NCBI GenBank assembly: GCA_902772085.1
Contig: CACXZL010000036.1
Coordinates: 1 to 10,394 of the forward strand
From: an uncultured Coriobacteriaceae bacterium
Lineage (GTDB): Bacteria > Actinomycetota > Coriobacteriia > Coriobacteriales > Atopobiaceae
Length of the DNA: 10,394 nucleotides
Direction: 5' to 3'
The number at the start of each line of letters is the position of its first letter. Position 1 is the first letter of the stretch. A program made the position numbers and the translations under genes. The notes under the pieces were generated by a model, which made no database searches, was not told the origin of the DNA, and saw only the letters and a program-made list of their open reading frames with translations. Below are positions 4,756 to 10,394 of this stretch, piece after piece.

Positions 4756-6792
4756 ATGGATTTTACTATAACGCGCAGAGAAGCGCTGCTTGGCACCGTC
4801 GCGATCGCACTTACGGCCTGCAGCACGCAGGCGGGGTCAGGCAAGCCAGAGCAGGTTCCCCAGGTCGTCGTTTCGCCAGAGCAGGGCGACAAGCCCGCAG
4901 CGAGTGCGCGGTGGCAGGACGAGGTGTCGTTTCCGGAATGGAAGAGCGAGGCCACCGGTAGGCTGCACATCAAGTCCATGCATAGCTACCTTGGCTATCA
5001 TGGCCAAGGGACCATCCAGATAAGCGTGGCCGACAAGGTCGAAGACTTCTCGCTCTACGTAAATGGACACCGTATCGAAACCTCGAAGATGTCGGCGGGC
5101 GGCACCTACGATCTTGATGTCTCTGCGCTTGCCGTCAACGGCACAAACACGCTGCAGGTCTCAAACATCCGACCCTTCGACCTCGACGATGCCGTGATCG
5201 TGCGCATACCCTATCCGGTCGTACTCGAGGGCAACGCAGCCGAGGAGGGGATCTCGCTCAAAACGCTCCAGATGGTCTCCGACCTCATCGAGACCGACAT
5301 CGAGCACGGCTTCACGAGCGCCTCGCTCGCCATCGTGCGCAACGGACGTCTCGTCTACCAGAACGCGTGGGGCCTGTGCAACTCGTACCTGCCGGACGGC
5401 ACCCGAAACACTGCGGGACCGGAGGTCGCGACGTCCACGCTCTATGACTTGGCTTCAAACACCAAGATGTATACGGTGAACTACGCGATACAACGGCTCG
5501 TGACCGAGGGCAAGCTCGACGTGAACTCGCGTATCTGCGACCACTTGGGCGAGGCCTTCGCAAGCGAGACGATACTGGCCAACGCCGAGATCTGGAAGAT
5601 AGGCGACTTGGATCTGGACACCGTCAAAAAGTGGAAGGCCGGTCTCACGGTTCGCGACCTCCTGTGTCATCAGGGCGGGTTCCCGGCGGACCCCATGTAC
5701 CCTGTGCAGAACTTCGACATGAGTGCCACGGACAAAGAAAACCCCTATCGGCCGAACGAGCTGTACGCGGGCTCCGGGGCGGACGAGGAGACCAAGAAGA
5801 ACACCATCCAGATGATCAACCGGACGCCGCTCAGGTACGAGCCGGGCACCAAGACCGTCTACTCGGACGCGGACTACATGATCTTGGGCCTCGTGGTGGA
5901 GAAGGTTTCAGGTATGGCCCTAGACGAGTATCTCAAGAAGACCTTCTTCGAGCCGATGGGACTCGACCGCATAACCTACAACCCGCTCAAGGCCGGCTTT
6001 GTCCCCGACGATTGCGCGGCGACTGAGCTCGGCAACAGCGGGCGCTATGACCCCAACGTCTACAAGGGCTATAGGACGCAGACGATACAGGGCGAGGTCC
6101 ACGACGAGAAGGCGTACTACAGCATGATGGGGGTGTCGGGCCACGCGGGCCTCTTTGCCAGCGCGCCAAATCTGGCAACACTCGCCTCGGTCATGCTCAC
6201 GGGCGGATACGGCGAGCACCGCTTCTTCTCCAAAGACGTCATAGACGCCTTTACGGCTCCGAAGTCCGTGGCGGATCCGACCTGGGGCCTTGGCTGGTGG
6301 CGCGAGGCCGATACGGAGAGGCCTTGGTACTTCGGGACCCAGTCGTCGCGCAGCACCGTGGGACATCAGGGCTGGACGGGCACCATGACGATGGTCGACC
6401 CAAGTCGCAACCTCGTCGTGGTCTACCTTACAAACAAGATCAACTCGCCCGTGACGGACGCGGAGGAAAACGCCGACGTCTTCGACGGCAACTGGTATAC
6501 GGCGGCGACGCTCGGCTTCGTGCCGCAGATCATATCTATGGGGATGGACACGGGACAAGATGTCGCCGACCAGCTCCTGGACCTCTCCGTTGACATGGCA
6601 TTGGAGAGCCTCAGGATCATTCCCGACTCCGTCGACCCCTCAGGCGGACATCCGAGCGTGAGGAACTTCGAGAGCAAGCGCGCGCTTTTCGAGAAGCTCG
6701 CCGAGGGATGTGCGGACGCCGACCGTGTATCCGGGCTGCGAAAGTCGATCGAGGCAGCGCATGCGCACGTCTTGGAAAAGCAGGAGAGGTGA
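4756..6792 (+). CDS. Tat-type lipoprotein with beta-lactamase/esterase-fold serine hydrolase, 678 aa
   Basis: The start is the ATG at 4756 behind GAGGAGGAG (4742-4750); the 15 upstream codons overlap promoter-like sequence. Residues 1-22 form a lipoprotein signal with a twin-arginine motif (TRREALLG, Arg7-Arg8) and lipobox LTAC, so Cys22 would be lipidated and the protein anchored outside the membrane, perhaps exported folded by Tat. A linker rich in Gln, Ser and Pro leads to a beta-sandwich-like domain (about 45-165; YVNGHRIE, NGTNTLQVSN). From about 175 to 620 lies a PF00144 (S12/CubicO, EstB) domain: nucleophile motif SNTK with Ser234 and Lys237, Tyr369 in YSD in place of the classical Tyr-x-Asn, and HQG at 537-539 as the third motif. 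A helical tail follows. Possible substrates are D-alanyl peptides of the wall or esters; beta-lactamase activity is not implied. It is monocistronic. Confidence 0.88.
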   Translation: MDFTITRREALLGTVAIALTACSTQAGSGKPEQVPQVVVSPEQGDKPAASARWQDEVSFPEWKSEATGRLHIKSMHSYLGYHGQGTIQISVADKVEDFSLYVNGHRIETSKMSAGGTYDLDVSALAVNGTNTLQVSNIRPFDLDDAVIVRIPYPVVLEGNAAEEGISLKTLQMVSDLIETDIEHGFTSASLAIVRNGRLVYQNAWGLCNSYLPDGTRNTAGPEVATSTLYDLASNTKMYTVNYAIQRLVTEGKLDVNSRICDHLGEAFASETILANAEIWKIGDLDLDTVKKWKAGLTVRDLLCHQGGFPADPMYPVQNFDMSATDKENPYRPNELYAGSGADEETKKNTIQMINRTPLRYEPGTKTVYSDADYMILGLVVEKVSGMALDEYLKKTFFEPMGLDRITYNPLKAGFVPDDCAATELGNSGRYDPNVYKGYRTQTIQGEVHDEKAYYSMMGVSGHAGLFASAPNLATLASVMLTGGYGEHRFFSKDVIDAFTAPKSVADPTWGLGWWREADTERPWYFGTQSSRSTVGHQGWTGTMTMVDPSRNLVVVYLTNKINSPVTDAEENADVFDGNWYTAATLGFVPQIISMGMDTGQDVADQLLDLSVDMALESLRIIPDSVDPSGGHPSVRNFESKRALFEKLAEGCADADRVSGLRKSIEAAHAHVLEKQER

Positions 6793-7166
6793 GCGCCTCC
6801 GTCTCAACGTCACCGATGACATAGAACAAGGGTGTATTGCCTTCATGATAAACGCCCCAGGTGGGTATCGCTCGCGCGGTGACGGTTTCCGCATGTGCGC
6901 CATGGCCGTGAAAACATGGCATCGACCTCGCCACGGCCATGAGCGGTGCCACGGCGCTTATTCAAGCGATCGCGGCGCTACATATGGTCTCGCTGGGGCC
7001 TTTTGCCCTGCGGGGCCAGGCATGAGCCGCCGTGAAATGCTGGAAATGGGACTGCGCGTAACGAAGGGACAGTCCTTTGGCGTACGAGAACCCCAACGTG
7101 CAACGGCCGGTATAGGCGACGAGAGTGTCTTCGCGCAAAAGCCCACGCGACTAACGGCGGATGCGC
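6793..7166. other. Gene-free stretch after the hydrolase gene
   Basis: No intact gene is supported here. Long frames exist on both strands but they lack ribosome binding sites and consistent family signatures. A minus-strand stretch (about 6812-6880, reading PTWGVYHEGNTPLFYVIGD) and a plus-strand stretch (about 6912-7022, reading ATALIQAIAALHMVSLGPF) look protein-like but end quickly and match nothing I recognise, so decayed genes are possible. A perfect inverted repeat lies at 6901-6941. Confidence 0.5.
6901..6941. repeat. Perfect 10-bp inverted repeat with 21-base loop
   Basis: CATGGCCGTG (6901-6910) is exactly inverted at 6932-6941 (CACGGCCATG). It lies 108 bases beyond the hydrolase stop, with no T run behind it on either strand. 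It could act as a weak transcript-end structure, a protein site, or a relic of rearrangement. Confidence 0.6.
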
Positions 7167-7525
7167 TTACAGTCCTCTTGGTAAGGATGGGCAGCTTTTC
7201 GGTCGCATCACAGCGGTATCCCATCGTGGCACCGTTGTGCCGAGCACCTGCTCGAGGGCACGGAGGATTATTTCGTGGTCGAGCCTTGCCATGTAGCCGC
7301 TCACCGCAATGGTGGCTACCCGCTCGTTACCCACACGAAGGGGAAATGCTCCGCAGACAGGAACCTCGGACGGGACGTTATCCCACACGTGACTCACGTA
7401 CCCGCCTTCGCAGCTTTGAGCTGGGCCCAAGGGCCTGCATGACCCGCCTTACGCGCTGATGCACGCTTGCCCTCGGCAAAAAGCAGGTTCCGCTCGCTCT
7501 TGTCGTCAGCCACCCATTTGAAGAT
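7167..7525 (-). pseudogene. Frameshifted remnant of haem-binding/degrading (UPF0303/HbpS-like) gene
   Basis: Two adjacent minus-strand frames together spell much of one domain. The first, 7525 to 7394, reads IFKWVADDKSERNLLFAEGK and then GHAGPWAQLKAA before a TGA. The second, entered in the 7396-7430 overlap and running to the TAG-type stop at 7167, reads YVSHVWDNVPSEVPVCGAFP, LRVGNERVATIAVSGYMARL and DHEIILRALEQVLG. The GGxFPIRV...V.TI.VSG...DH..IV.ALE pattern is characteristic of the UPF0303/GlcG-HbpS haem-related fold. The reading frame is broken by a shift and the N-terminal third is missing or scattered; a third-frame fragment, YASATAPSVNLQ, just upstream may be part of it. The gene is therefore dead unless the break is a sequencing error. 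The family assignment is from memory of consensus features. The upstream end abuts the luxS promoter. Confidence 0.68.
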
Positions 7526-7582
7526 TCACAGACGGAGCCGTGGCTGAGGCATAACGCCGCCATGGGCATGTCGGAGCCAGCG

Positions 7583-7591
7583 TGTTACAAT
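7583..7591 (+). promoter_or_regulatory. Extended -10 promoter of luxS
   Basis: TGTTACAAT fits the extended -10 form TGnTANAAT and lies 49 bases before the luxS ATG. A weak TGGGCA hexamer at 7563-7568 is 17 bases further up. Transcription would begin near 7598. Confidence 0.45.
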
Positions 7592-7640
7592 GTGAACCGC
7601 AAGAAGATGGCGCATGGCGCAGCAGAGAGAGGATGACCCC

Positions 7641-8165
7641 ATGGATTTGATACCAAGCTTTTCCGTCGACCATACAGCCATCGTCCCGGGCATATTCACC
7701 AGTCGAGTGGACGCGGTGGGAGACGGGATGGTCACGACCTACGACGTGAGACTCACCAGGCCAAATGTCGAGCCCGCCATAGACGTCGCTGCTATGCACT
7801 CCCTCGAGCACTTAATCGCCACGTACCTGCGCAACGATCCCGAATGGAAGGAAGAGATCGTCTACTGGGGTCCTATGGGATGCCTGACGGGATTCTATCT
7901 CATTCTCAAGGGCAACCGCCCGTCGCGTGAGATCTGCGAATTGGTGCTCAGGGCGTTCAAGTCCGTTGAGGACGCAGAGGATGTTCCTGGTGCCACACCG
8001 CAGAACTGTGGTAACTACCTTATGCACAATCTCGGCATGGCGAAGTGGCATGCAGCGCGGTTTGCGGACTACCTTGCCGAGCACTCCGAAAGGCAGGAGA
8101 CGTTTGAGTATCCTAAGACAGAGCGTCTTGTGACCGAAGACGGCCGGCAATTCTTCGACTCGTAG
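7641..8165 (+). CDS. luxS: S-ribosylhomocysteine lyase LuxS, 174 aa
   Basis: LuxS cleaves S-ribosylhomocysteine to homocysteine and 4,5-dihydroxy-2,3-pentanedione, recycling the activated methyl cycle product and yielding the precursor of autoinducer 2. All signature elements are present: HSLEH (His53, Glu56, His57), the catalytic Cys81 in MGCLTGFYL, and QNCGNY with Cys123; the two His and Cys123 bind the ferrous or zinc ion. The N-terminal SFSVDHTAIVPGIF and the Arg-Leu-Thr-Arg-Pro segment bind substrate. The ATG at 7641 follows AGAGAGAGGA (7625-7634) at seven or so bases; nine extra upstream codons lack family similarity. Length is a little over the typical 155-165 because of the charged tail. 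The gene appears to stand alone, without methionine-cycle partners such as pfs nearby. Confidence 0.97.
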   Translation: MDLIPSFSVDHTAIVPGIFTSRVDAVGDGMVTTYDVRLTRPNVEPAIDVAAMHSLEHLIATYLRNDPEWKEEIVYWGPMGCLTGFYLILKGNRPSREICELVLRAFKSVEDAEDVPGATPQNCGNYLMHNLGMAKWHAARFADYLAEHSERQETFEYPKTERLVTEDGRQFFDS

Positions 8166-8183
8166 TTGTACGTGAAAGCATGC

Positions 8184-8220
8184 GCGTCAGCCTCTTCTGA
8201 TCGCTCGGTCGCCTTTGGCG
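8184..8220 (+). terminator. Two small hairpins after luxS, weak terminator candidate
   Basis: GCGTCAG (8184-8190) pairs with CTGA-T-CGC (8197-8204) with one bulged T, and CGCC-TTT-GGCG (8210-8220) forms a second short stem. T-rich but interrupted sequence follows (8221-8239). It is the only structure seen between luxS and the next promoter, so it may end the luxS transcript. Confidence 0.3.
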
Positions 8221-8228
8221 TTAAGCGT

Positions 8229-8274
8229 TTGTTTGTCTTATCATTAACTGTATATAATGGCGCCTTGAGGGCGC
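8229..8274 (+). promoter_or_regulatory. Promoter with adjacent hairpin ahead of the 103-aa gene
   Basis: TATAAT (8253-8258) is a perfect -10 box with TTGTTT (8229-8234) 18 bases upstream as a weak -35 box. Directly after it, GCGCC-TTGAG-GGCGC (8260-8274) is a perfect 5-bp stem with a 5-base loop that overlaps the expected transcription start. The gene's ATG is at 8319. Confidence 0.55.
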
Positions 8275-8318
8275 AGTAAGACCATGTGTGCTATTCACGA
8301 CTGTGGGGGAGACGTTTC

Positions 8319-8630
8319 ATGGCAGAGATGATGGCAAGCGAGTTCGTATCGAAAGCGCTCAAAGACAAGGCCTTCTTGGTGGAGGTTTGCAAAAGCATTC
8401 CTGAGGAGTTACTCAAAAAAGAACGTAGTGAAGAAAGATTTGATTTTGGACGTGCGGTGGGCGAGTGTCTCTATGGAGCCTCCCGAGTGATGGGGTTTGG
8501 TTTCGACGCGGATGAGTTCGCGACGGAGTGGTGGCGTCAAGTTGGCGTGCTCAAAGGCTCGGAAAAAATGCGCTTTACGGCTCGTTTCATCAGTTCGCTC
8601 GCGAGTACGGGCAGGAGAAGAGCGGAATAG
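8319..8630 (+). CDS. Uncharacterised 103-aa cytosolic protein
   Basis: The ATG at 8319 follows GGGGGAG (8305-8311) by seven bases and sits 60 bases after a good -10 box, so this is very probably a real gene despite the lack of a recognised family. The N-terminus is helical (ASEFVSKALKDKAFLVEVC), then a charged stretch KKERSEERFDF, a second helix (GRAVGECLYGASRVMG), and FGFDADEFATEWWRQVGVL before a basic end (STGRRRAE). No signal peptide or membrane helix is present. The spacing of a helical D-x-x-F-L segment and a GF-(D)-AD-E-F segment faintly recalls the Nif11-like leader domain, but there is no GG cleavage site or core peptide, so this is only a hint. It is transcribed alone and convergent with the AraC gene that ends at 8771. 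Confidence 0.75.
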   Translation: MAEMMASEFVSKALKDKAFLVEVCKSIPEELLKKERSEERFDFGRAVGECLYGASRVMGFGFDADEFATEWWRQVGVLKGSEKMRFTARFISSLASTGRRRAE

Positions 8631-8770
8631 AACGTCGAGAGCGTCAAGGTATCCTGCGGCGTTGCTTTAGCAGCCCATGGCGAATGGTAGTATGGGAATG
8701 CCGCTGCGGTATATGTCTCGACGAAGTGTCCGTAGCGCATCCAGCATTTCATGTGTCTGCATGCTTGTGT

Positions 8771-9664
8771 TTACGACATTTGCAGTTTTGTATTTACACG
8801 CTGCCGACCACGATACTCGTTTGGCGTCATGCCGTATTCCCTCAGGAAGAGCCGATTGTAGTAGCTCTGTTGTCCGAAGCCACAGGAAGAGGCGATCTCG
8901 GCAATGCTTTTCTCGGATGAGCTCAACATCTCGGCGCTCAGACTCAGGCGATAGAGGTTGAGAAACTCGATGGGAGTCTGACTTGCGTACTTCTTAAACA
9001 CCTGACCGCATTTGCTCTTGCTCACGCTTCCGGCCTCCGCGACGTCTTCAAGGCTCAGTTTCTCCTGATAGTGTCGGTGGATGAAGCCCGCCATCCTACG
9101 GAAGAGTACGAGGTCGGCGCTTGGCGGCGTGACATCTTTTTTCTTTGCGTTCTGGTAGATAGCGAATAGCTGCTGAAATATGAGGTGCGTCATCGCGATG
9201 AGCTCGAGCTCGTAGGCGACGGGCTTCATTTCGTTTGCCTCGGCCATATGGTCCATGGTGTGGACGATGTGTGCGGCATCTCGCTTGGCGATTCTCACGT
9301 GCGCAAAGGATTCGTCGGTGAGAACGGGGACGAGATATCGCTGGTACACCGCTTTGTAAGGGGCAAAAAGTGCGGGGTCGACGAGCAGGCGCAGAAACAT
9401 GCAATTGTCCACATCGCAATACATCCTATGGAGCTGTAGCCTGTTGATCGCGCAAACGTCGCCTTCCTCGAGCAGGTGGTCCTCGCCGTTTATCACGCAG
9501 TGGGCGGTGCCATCCACGATGCGGATGAGCTCAAACATTCCGTGCCAATGCGTGAGGACGTGCCGGCTCTCTGCTGAGGCGAACGATTCCAAGGAAAGGA
9601 CGATGAGCTGGCCTAACGTCTCCTCTGGTGACCCCAAGCCGTTCTCGTGGATTGTATTCTTCAT
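8771..9664 (-). CDS. AraC-family transcriptional regulator, 297 aa
   Basis: The N-terminal part (about 15-110) is a cupin-type ligand-binding domain: HVLTHWHGMFELIRIVDGTA, then LEEGDVCAINRLQLHRMYCD. The C-terminal part (about 191-290) is the two-helix-turn-helix AraC DNA-binding domain, with HRHYQEKLSLEDVAEAGSVS as the first HTH and the signature SIAEIASSCGFGQQSYYNRLFLREYGMTPNEYR as split by the second. Such regulators sense a small molecule, often a sugar or metabolite, and activate nearby genes. The ATG at 9664 has a poor ribosome binding site (AGAAAG), so expression may be low. It is divergent from the pterin-synthase-fold gene, 128 bases apart, which is the most likely target. No sugar-utilisation genes are nearby, so the ligand is unknown. 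Confidence 0.93.
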   Translation of the reverse strand: MKNTIHENGLGSPEETLGQLIVLSLESFASAESRHVLTHWHGMFELIRIVDGTAHCVINGEDHLLEEGDVCAINRLQLHRMYCDVDNCMFLRLLVDPALFAPYKAVYQRYLVPVLTDESFAHVRIAKRDAAHIVHTMDHMAEANEMKPVAYELELIAMTHLIFQQLFAIYQNAKKKDVTPPSADLVLFRRMAGFIHRHYQEKLSLEDVAEAGSVSKSKCGQVFKKYASQTPIEFLNLYRLSLSAEMLSSSEKSIAEIASSCGFGQQSYYNRLFLREYGMTPNEYRGRQRVNTKLQMS

Positions 9665-9792
9665 TCAAAGACTTTCTACAAACTATATCGTGCAAAAAAC
9701 TAACTACATTTTACTATACAATCGCATGGCCCTGCGCAATCATACTACTTAGGTTTTGTTCGTCCACTACCCAACCAGAGAAAGGACAAAAC
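9665..9792. promoter_or_regulatory. AT-rich divergent promoter region
   Basis: The 128 bases between the AraC regulator and the pterin-synthase-fold gene hold an AT-rich core (9680-9722). On the plus strand TATACAAT (9715-9722) offers a -10 box (TACAAT) without a good -35 box, consistent with an activator-dependent promoter. On the minus strand TATAGT copies occur at about 9682-9687 and 9713-9718. The sequence ACTATA appears twice, 31 bases apart, and could be part of the regulator's site. Confidence 0.4.
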
Positions 9793-10356
9793 ATGAGAAG
9801 CATTGCCAAGCTCGACCTACAGTACGCGCACCGGTTTTATGGATTCAGAGGGGAGGCACAGTACCTTCACGGGCATACGGGCGTCCTTACGCTAGAAGTG
9901 GAGGATACCATCAACGAAGGCGTAAACATGGTCTTCCCGTGCAACGAGATCCAAAAGACCGCTTGGGATGTGCTCCAGAACTTCGACCATGCGCTGGTCC
10001 TGCGAGAGGACGACCCGCTGCTTCCGGCCATCCTGAAGGTCTACGAGGAGCAGGGCATTCGCGACGGCGCTCCCACAAACAGACAGCGAGGTCCCGCATT
10101 CAAGACCGAGCTAGCCACGGCATACCCAGAATGTCGCCTCGTCGTCACGAAGGAGACCATGACGGTAGAGGGCATGATCAAAATCGTCTACGACCTTCTC
10201 AAAGACAAGCTCAACATCGTCAAGATTACCTTCACGAGTGGCATGAACGCGGCGACGGAGGACTTTGAACCCGGCGGAACCAAGGAGCGCTGCCCGCGAT
10301 GCGGCATCGAGCTGGTAGAAGGTGCGTGCCCCAAGTGTGGATATCCCAAGGTATAG
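9793..10356 (+). CDS. 6-pyruvoyl-tetrahydropterin synthase-fold protein with C-terminal zinc ribbon, 187 aa
   Basis: The ATG at 9793 follows AAGGA (9782-9786) by six bases; the 55 codons upstream lie in promoter DNA. Zinc-binding histidines of the PTPS/QueD fold are visible: His13 (YAHRF) and His26/His28 (YLHGHTG), with Asp65-His66 (FDHALVL) matching the catalytic pair and NEGVNMV the strand that follows the ligand. Yet the catalytic cysteine, normally four residues before HGH, is Ala22, and the PTPS-III glutamate, three before it, is Gln23; Cys50 in VFPCNEI could be a substitute. The final 21 residues carry CPRC (167-170) and CPKC (179-182), a rubredoxin-like zinc ribbon not found in standard QueD. 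It may be a divergent carboxytetrahydropterin synthase, or a pterin-binding relative with another reaction. No queuosine genes are nearby. The gene is likely controlled by the divergent AraC regulator. Confidence 0.85.
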   Translation: MRSIAKLDLQYAHRFYGFRGEAQYLHGHTGVLTLEVEDTINEGVNMVFPCNEIQKTAWDVLQNFDHALVLREDDPLLPAILKVYEEQGIRDGAPTNRQRGPAFKTELATAYPECRLVVTKETMTVEGMIKIVYDLLKDKLNIVKITFTSGMNAATEDFEPGGTKERCPRCGIELVEGACPKCGYPKV

Positions 10357-10394
10357 CGTAGCTTACGATAAAGAACCGCTTGGATGTTTAAGGC

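Noticed and set aside
5920..6558. A 212-codon minus-strand frame inside the hydrolase gene.
   Set aside because: It lies wholly opposite a well-supported coding region and is rich in Arg, His and Val, as expected of an antisense shadow in GC-rich DNA.
6710..7459. A 249-codon plus-strand frame across the gap after the hydrolase.
   Set aside because: It overlaps the hydrolase 3' end and the opposite-strand haem-protein remnant, has arginine-rich shadow-like composition and no start signals.
9691..9704. AAAAAACTAA upstream of the pterin-synthase-fold gene resembles the 3' tail of the preQ1-I riboswitch.
   Set aside because: The required upstream GG-TTC and CCC-containing hairpin is absent, so there is no preQ1-I aptamer; the match is probably a chance A-rich stretch.

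Overview
The window looks like chromosome of a moderately GC-rich, Gram-positive-type anaerobe. Gene style (strong GGAGG-like ribosome binding sites, a TTG start, a Tat-type lipoprotein, luxS, an Rpn-type nuclease) fits the Coriobacteriia (Olsenella, Collinsella or Atopobium-like). That placement is an inference from gene content and style; no marker gene proves it. The region is a patchwork of short transcription units with several gene-poor gaps, which suggests accessory or recently rearranged DNA.

Left part (1-1438): the 3' end of a small membrane protein is followed with no gap by a 65-residue Cro/C1-type regulator. The regulator's tail overlaps the tail of a convergent Rpn-family PD-(D/E)XK nuclease gene, which carries an in-frame 12-bp tandem repeat. 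A 543-base gene-free stretch follows. It contains an AT-rich patch with three copies of TGTG-N10-CACA, probably an operator array.

Centre-left (1982-4541): a full-length ATP-dependent RNA ligase of the Deinococcus DRB0094 (Rnl5) type, with a small cysteine-containing unknown gene just downstream, forms a likely RNA-repair pair. Then come two single-gene units, a GNAT acetyltransferase of the polyamine-acetyltransferase type and a VOC (glyoxalase-fold) protein.

Centre-right (4756-7640): a large exported lipoprotein with a beta-lactamase/esterase-fold serine hydrolase domain is followed by about 850 bases without an intact gene. This gap holds a perfect 10-bp inverted repeat and, on the minus strand, the frameshifted remains of a haem-binding/degrading-type (UPF0303/HbpS-like) gene.

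Right part (7641-10394): luxS (S-ribosylhomocysteine lyase, AI-2 synthesis); a 103-residue unknown protein; and an AraC-family regulator divergent from a 6-pyruvoyl-tetrahydropterin-synthase-fold protein. The last lacks the usual catalytic cysteine and ends in a zinc ribbon. The AraC gene may control this divergent neighbour.

The best candidates for new biology are the RNA ligase plus small partner under the repeated operator motif, and the zinc-ribbon-tailed, cysteine-less pterin-synthase-like protein paired with an AraC regulator.
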